Source of the DNA: Henckelia pumila
Taxonomy: Eukaryota > Streptophyta > Magnoliopsida > Lamiales > Gesneriaceae
Direction: 5' to 3'
Assembly: GCF_033568475.1 (NCBI RefSeq)
Contig: NC_133123.1
Span: 156,007,753 to 156,071,752, forward strand
Length of the DNA stretch: 64,000 nt
Position 1 is the first letter of the stretch. Every line of letters begins with the position of its first letter. The notes under the pieces were generated by a model. The model was not told the DNA's origin. It was given only the letters and a program-made list of their open reading frames with translations, and made no database searches. A program made the position numbers and the translations under genes. Below are positions 61,634 to 64,000 of the stretch, piece after piece.

Positions 61634-64000
61634 ATGGCATTTCTTCAATATTTCCTGACAGCTTCCTCCACTTCTGCTTCTAGCTTCCACCGCCCCTTTA
61701 TCATGGTACTAATTAATCGTCATTTTTCATCCCTTTGTCGAATTTAACTTATATTTGAATGGCTATGGTAAATGGGATCAGTGCTCCAGTTGCTACCTTA
61801 GTCTTTCCAGTGGAGAAAAGATTTATTTTTAAGGATTATTGTAGTCATGGCTTGTATTTAGTAATTCGAATCCAGTTTCGTCATTTATTATGCGTGTTTT
61901 AATATCAGCCATCACTTGCAATGATCAACTATATTATTGGTTTAGTATCAAATCTAGTTCATGGTTGGGTTCAGGAAATTTTGTAGCATGTTCCTTTCTT
62001 TGTGTTAAAGGTTATTTTTTATTTGCAGAACCGAGCGTTACAACATCAGTCCGGCATCTGTGTACGGTCTTCATTTGCAAATGCTGAGAAATTTGAAAAA
62101 TGCCCTGCTATATTCCGGTTGCCTCATGCACTGACTGGTGTCCAGACAAAAGTTCTTAGAATCAAGTCTGATAGCAATCTTCAGCTGTTTAGAAGTGGCA
62201 ACTATATTTCTCGCTCCTTTTCTCCCTTCAACCTCAAACCTCAATTTAAGTATGGACTTTCTGACACTGGGATGCATATGAACGTGGAAAATGCAACATT
62301 ACGTTCGCTGTGCCCTACTTGTTATTGTAGTATCAGTAAAAGAGCATTTTGTCAGGTCCCAAGAGCAGGTACAAGAAATCGTATCGTAGCTACAGAAGAT
62401 GGGGGCAGTGGGCAGCATCAATTAGTTAAAATATTCAGTAGGCACGGGATGAGGCACAAGACTTTTGCTGGTCACAAAGGAAATGCAACATCAAAGGAGA
62501 AAATGGCAAGTGCCACTTCTGTAGGCAAGGCATCGGAACTGAAGATAGAAGATGTTGATTTGGCTTCTTCAAAAGCCCCAATTGTTCAGGATGACATGAA
62601 CTCGTTAATCAGTAAAAGTACACAAACCCATAAGACTAAAGTGAAAGCGAAGCGGCAGTCTAGAAGCGAGAATAAGCAAGATCAATCTTCCATTGGTACT
62701 ACTACCACTGATACAACTGACCTGCCAATGCCCTCCAAGAAAGTTAATAAAGCTAAGATGACTGGGAACAAGGAAAGTAAACCATCTCCTGAATATGTCG
62801 AGGTTAGAAATATTTTCTTCTAAGCAAATTGGATTCATGCTAATTCATTGTTAGTGATTTGACTACCTGAGCATATTTTCAGGCTGACTCAGTTACAAAT
62901 ACTGTCACAAAAGCGGATAATAATGGAATTTGTGTGGAAAGTGTTCCTATTAAGGCGACCAGGAACTCCAAAAGAAGGGGTAAATCTGTTACAGAAGCTC
63001 ACACTTCACCCAAAGAAAAGGTATCGATCGGACATAAATCATGTCTAACAAACAAAAGCAAGTCTCCAGGGCAAAAAGCATGGCGTCAATTATATCCAGC
63101 CGTTACAAAATCTGTCCTTGTGGTTGAGTCTGCCACGAAAGCGAAAGTCATTCAAGGATACCTTGGTGAAATGTTTGAGGTTGTGCCCAGTTATGGCCAT
63201 GTCAGGGATTTGGCTGCTAGATCAGGATCCGTGCGACCTGATGATGACTTCAGTATGGTTTGGGAGGTTCCATCTGCTGCTTGGTCTCATCTTAAGAGTA
63301 TTAAGGTTGCATTGAGTGGGTATGATTTTTTCTGTTCAATCATCTGTTTTTTTCTTGCTATAACTCACGTTTTACTGGATATCAGTATATAAAACATTAA
63401 AACTGAATCCTATTGTTTTGAAGTTATAAGTCTAGCTTTAGTTCTTCAAATAGTATGCGTGGATTGGTTTTATATTTGATTCTTTTATTTAGGTTGATGT
63501 TAATTGACTTGTATATTGCACCATTTCCTTCTCTGTTACAGAGCGGATATTCTTATTCTTGCCTCAGACCCTGATCGTGAAGGAGAAGCCATTGCTTGGC
63601 ATATTATCGAGATGTTGCATCAACAGGATGCACTACGTGATGATATCACTGTCGCACGAGTTGTTTTTAATGAGATAACTGAATCATCCATTAAAAGTGC
63701 TCTACAGGCTCCACGAGAGATTGATGCAAACTTGGTTAATGCTTATCTGGCACGTCGGGCTCTCGATTATTTGATTGGATTCAGTGTTTCTCCGTTGTTG
63801 TGGAGGAAATTACCTGGTTGTCAGTCTGCTGGACGAGTCCAGTCTGCTGCTTTGGCTCTCATATGTGACCGGGAAAAGGAAGTTGATGAGTTCATTGCCC
63901 AAGAGTATTGGACAGTTGACGTTGAGTTCAATAGGACAGATCTAAATTCATCCAACAATGTTTCTTTTTCATCACATCTGACGTATTTCGACTCCAAAAG
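61634..64000 (+). CDS. Type IA DNA topoisomerase (bacterial TopA-like, organellar), 5' part
   Basis: Exons 61,634-61,705, 62,029-62,802, 62,883-63,319 and 63,542 onward join in frame and run off the window. The enzyme relaxes negative supercoils by single-strand passage. An N-terminal Ser/Phe-rich segment (MAFLQYFLTASSTSASSFHR) fits an organelle transit peptide. A Lys-rich low-complexity region follows (about residues 150-330), then the Toprim domain with SVLVVESATKAKVIQGYLG and SYGHVRDLA, and, across intron 3, the acidic ILASDPDREGEAIAWHI motif that binds Mg2+. The conserved LPGCQSAGRVQSAALALICD begins the next domain. The catalytic tyrosine lies beyond the window. Plant relatives include the Arabidopsis TopA-type enzyme predicted in chloroplasts/mitochondria. 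No frame break is seen. Confidence 0.92.

Overview
The window is nuclear DNA of a flowering plant, probably a eudicot. It is AT-rich and intron-containing, has GT-AG introns, and encodes recognisably plant proteins. About half of it is transposable elements. The species cannot be named from the sequence; the LTR and dispersed-repeat families made me think of asterids, but this is only an impression. Region by region: (1) 1-374 is an inverted partial copy of a gene found at 10.5-10.9 kb, ending at a 100-N assembly gap (375-474). (2) 1.9-5.6 kb is a cytosolic HSP101/ClpB1 disaggregase gene with about sixteen one- or two-base indels. (3) 7.35-11.2 kb is an intact six-exon Tmemb_40/TPRA1 (CAND2-like) seven-helix membrane protein gene. 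(4) 12.6-14.8 kb, minus strand, is a two-exon DUF863-family gene. (5) 17.2-20.35 kb, minus strand, is a decayed AAMP-type WD40 gene. (6) 23.0-40.8 kb is a Tat-lineage Ty3/gypsy retrotransposon with matching target duplications. It carries an extra antisense spliced gene and is split by a younger, oppositely oriented chromodomain Ty3/gypsy element (25.5-32.8 kb). (7) 42.4-43.8 kb, minus strand, is a two-exon MazG-type dCTP pyrophosphatase gene. (8) 44.5-54.07 kb is a deleted Ty1/copia element whose 5' LTR was later hit by a hAT-type MITE. (9) 54.1-61.6 kb is gene-free AT-rich DNA with MITEs, two SINE-like elements and fold-back elements. (10) From 61.6 kb to the window end is the 5' part of an organellar-type type IA DNA topoisomerase gene. 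The cellular genes are unrelated single loci (proteostasis, membrane signalling, nucleotide pool cleansing, DNA topology); nothing suggests an operon or cluster. The most unusual structure is in the retrotransposons. Each of the three large LTR elements carries its own private set of short, repeated, near-palindromic motifs. The nested gypsy has nine copies of a GATCGGAGCNTCCGATC-type motif in U3, upstream of its TATA box. The Tat element has seven GAGCGACACCCGCTC hairpins upstream of its antisense gene. The copia element has about eighteen copies of a compound TGTTG/CAACA motif spread through LTRs, coding and non-coding parts. These motif sets are the best candidate for an undescribed regulatory or packaging system. 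All calls come from reading the sequence by eye; no database search was run.
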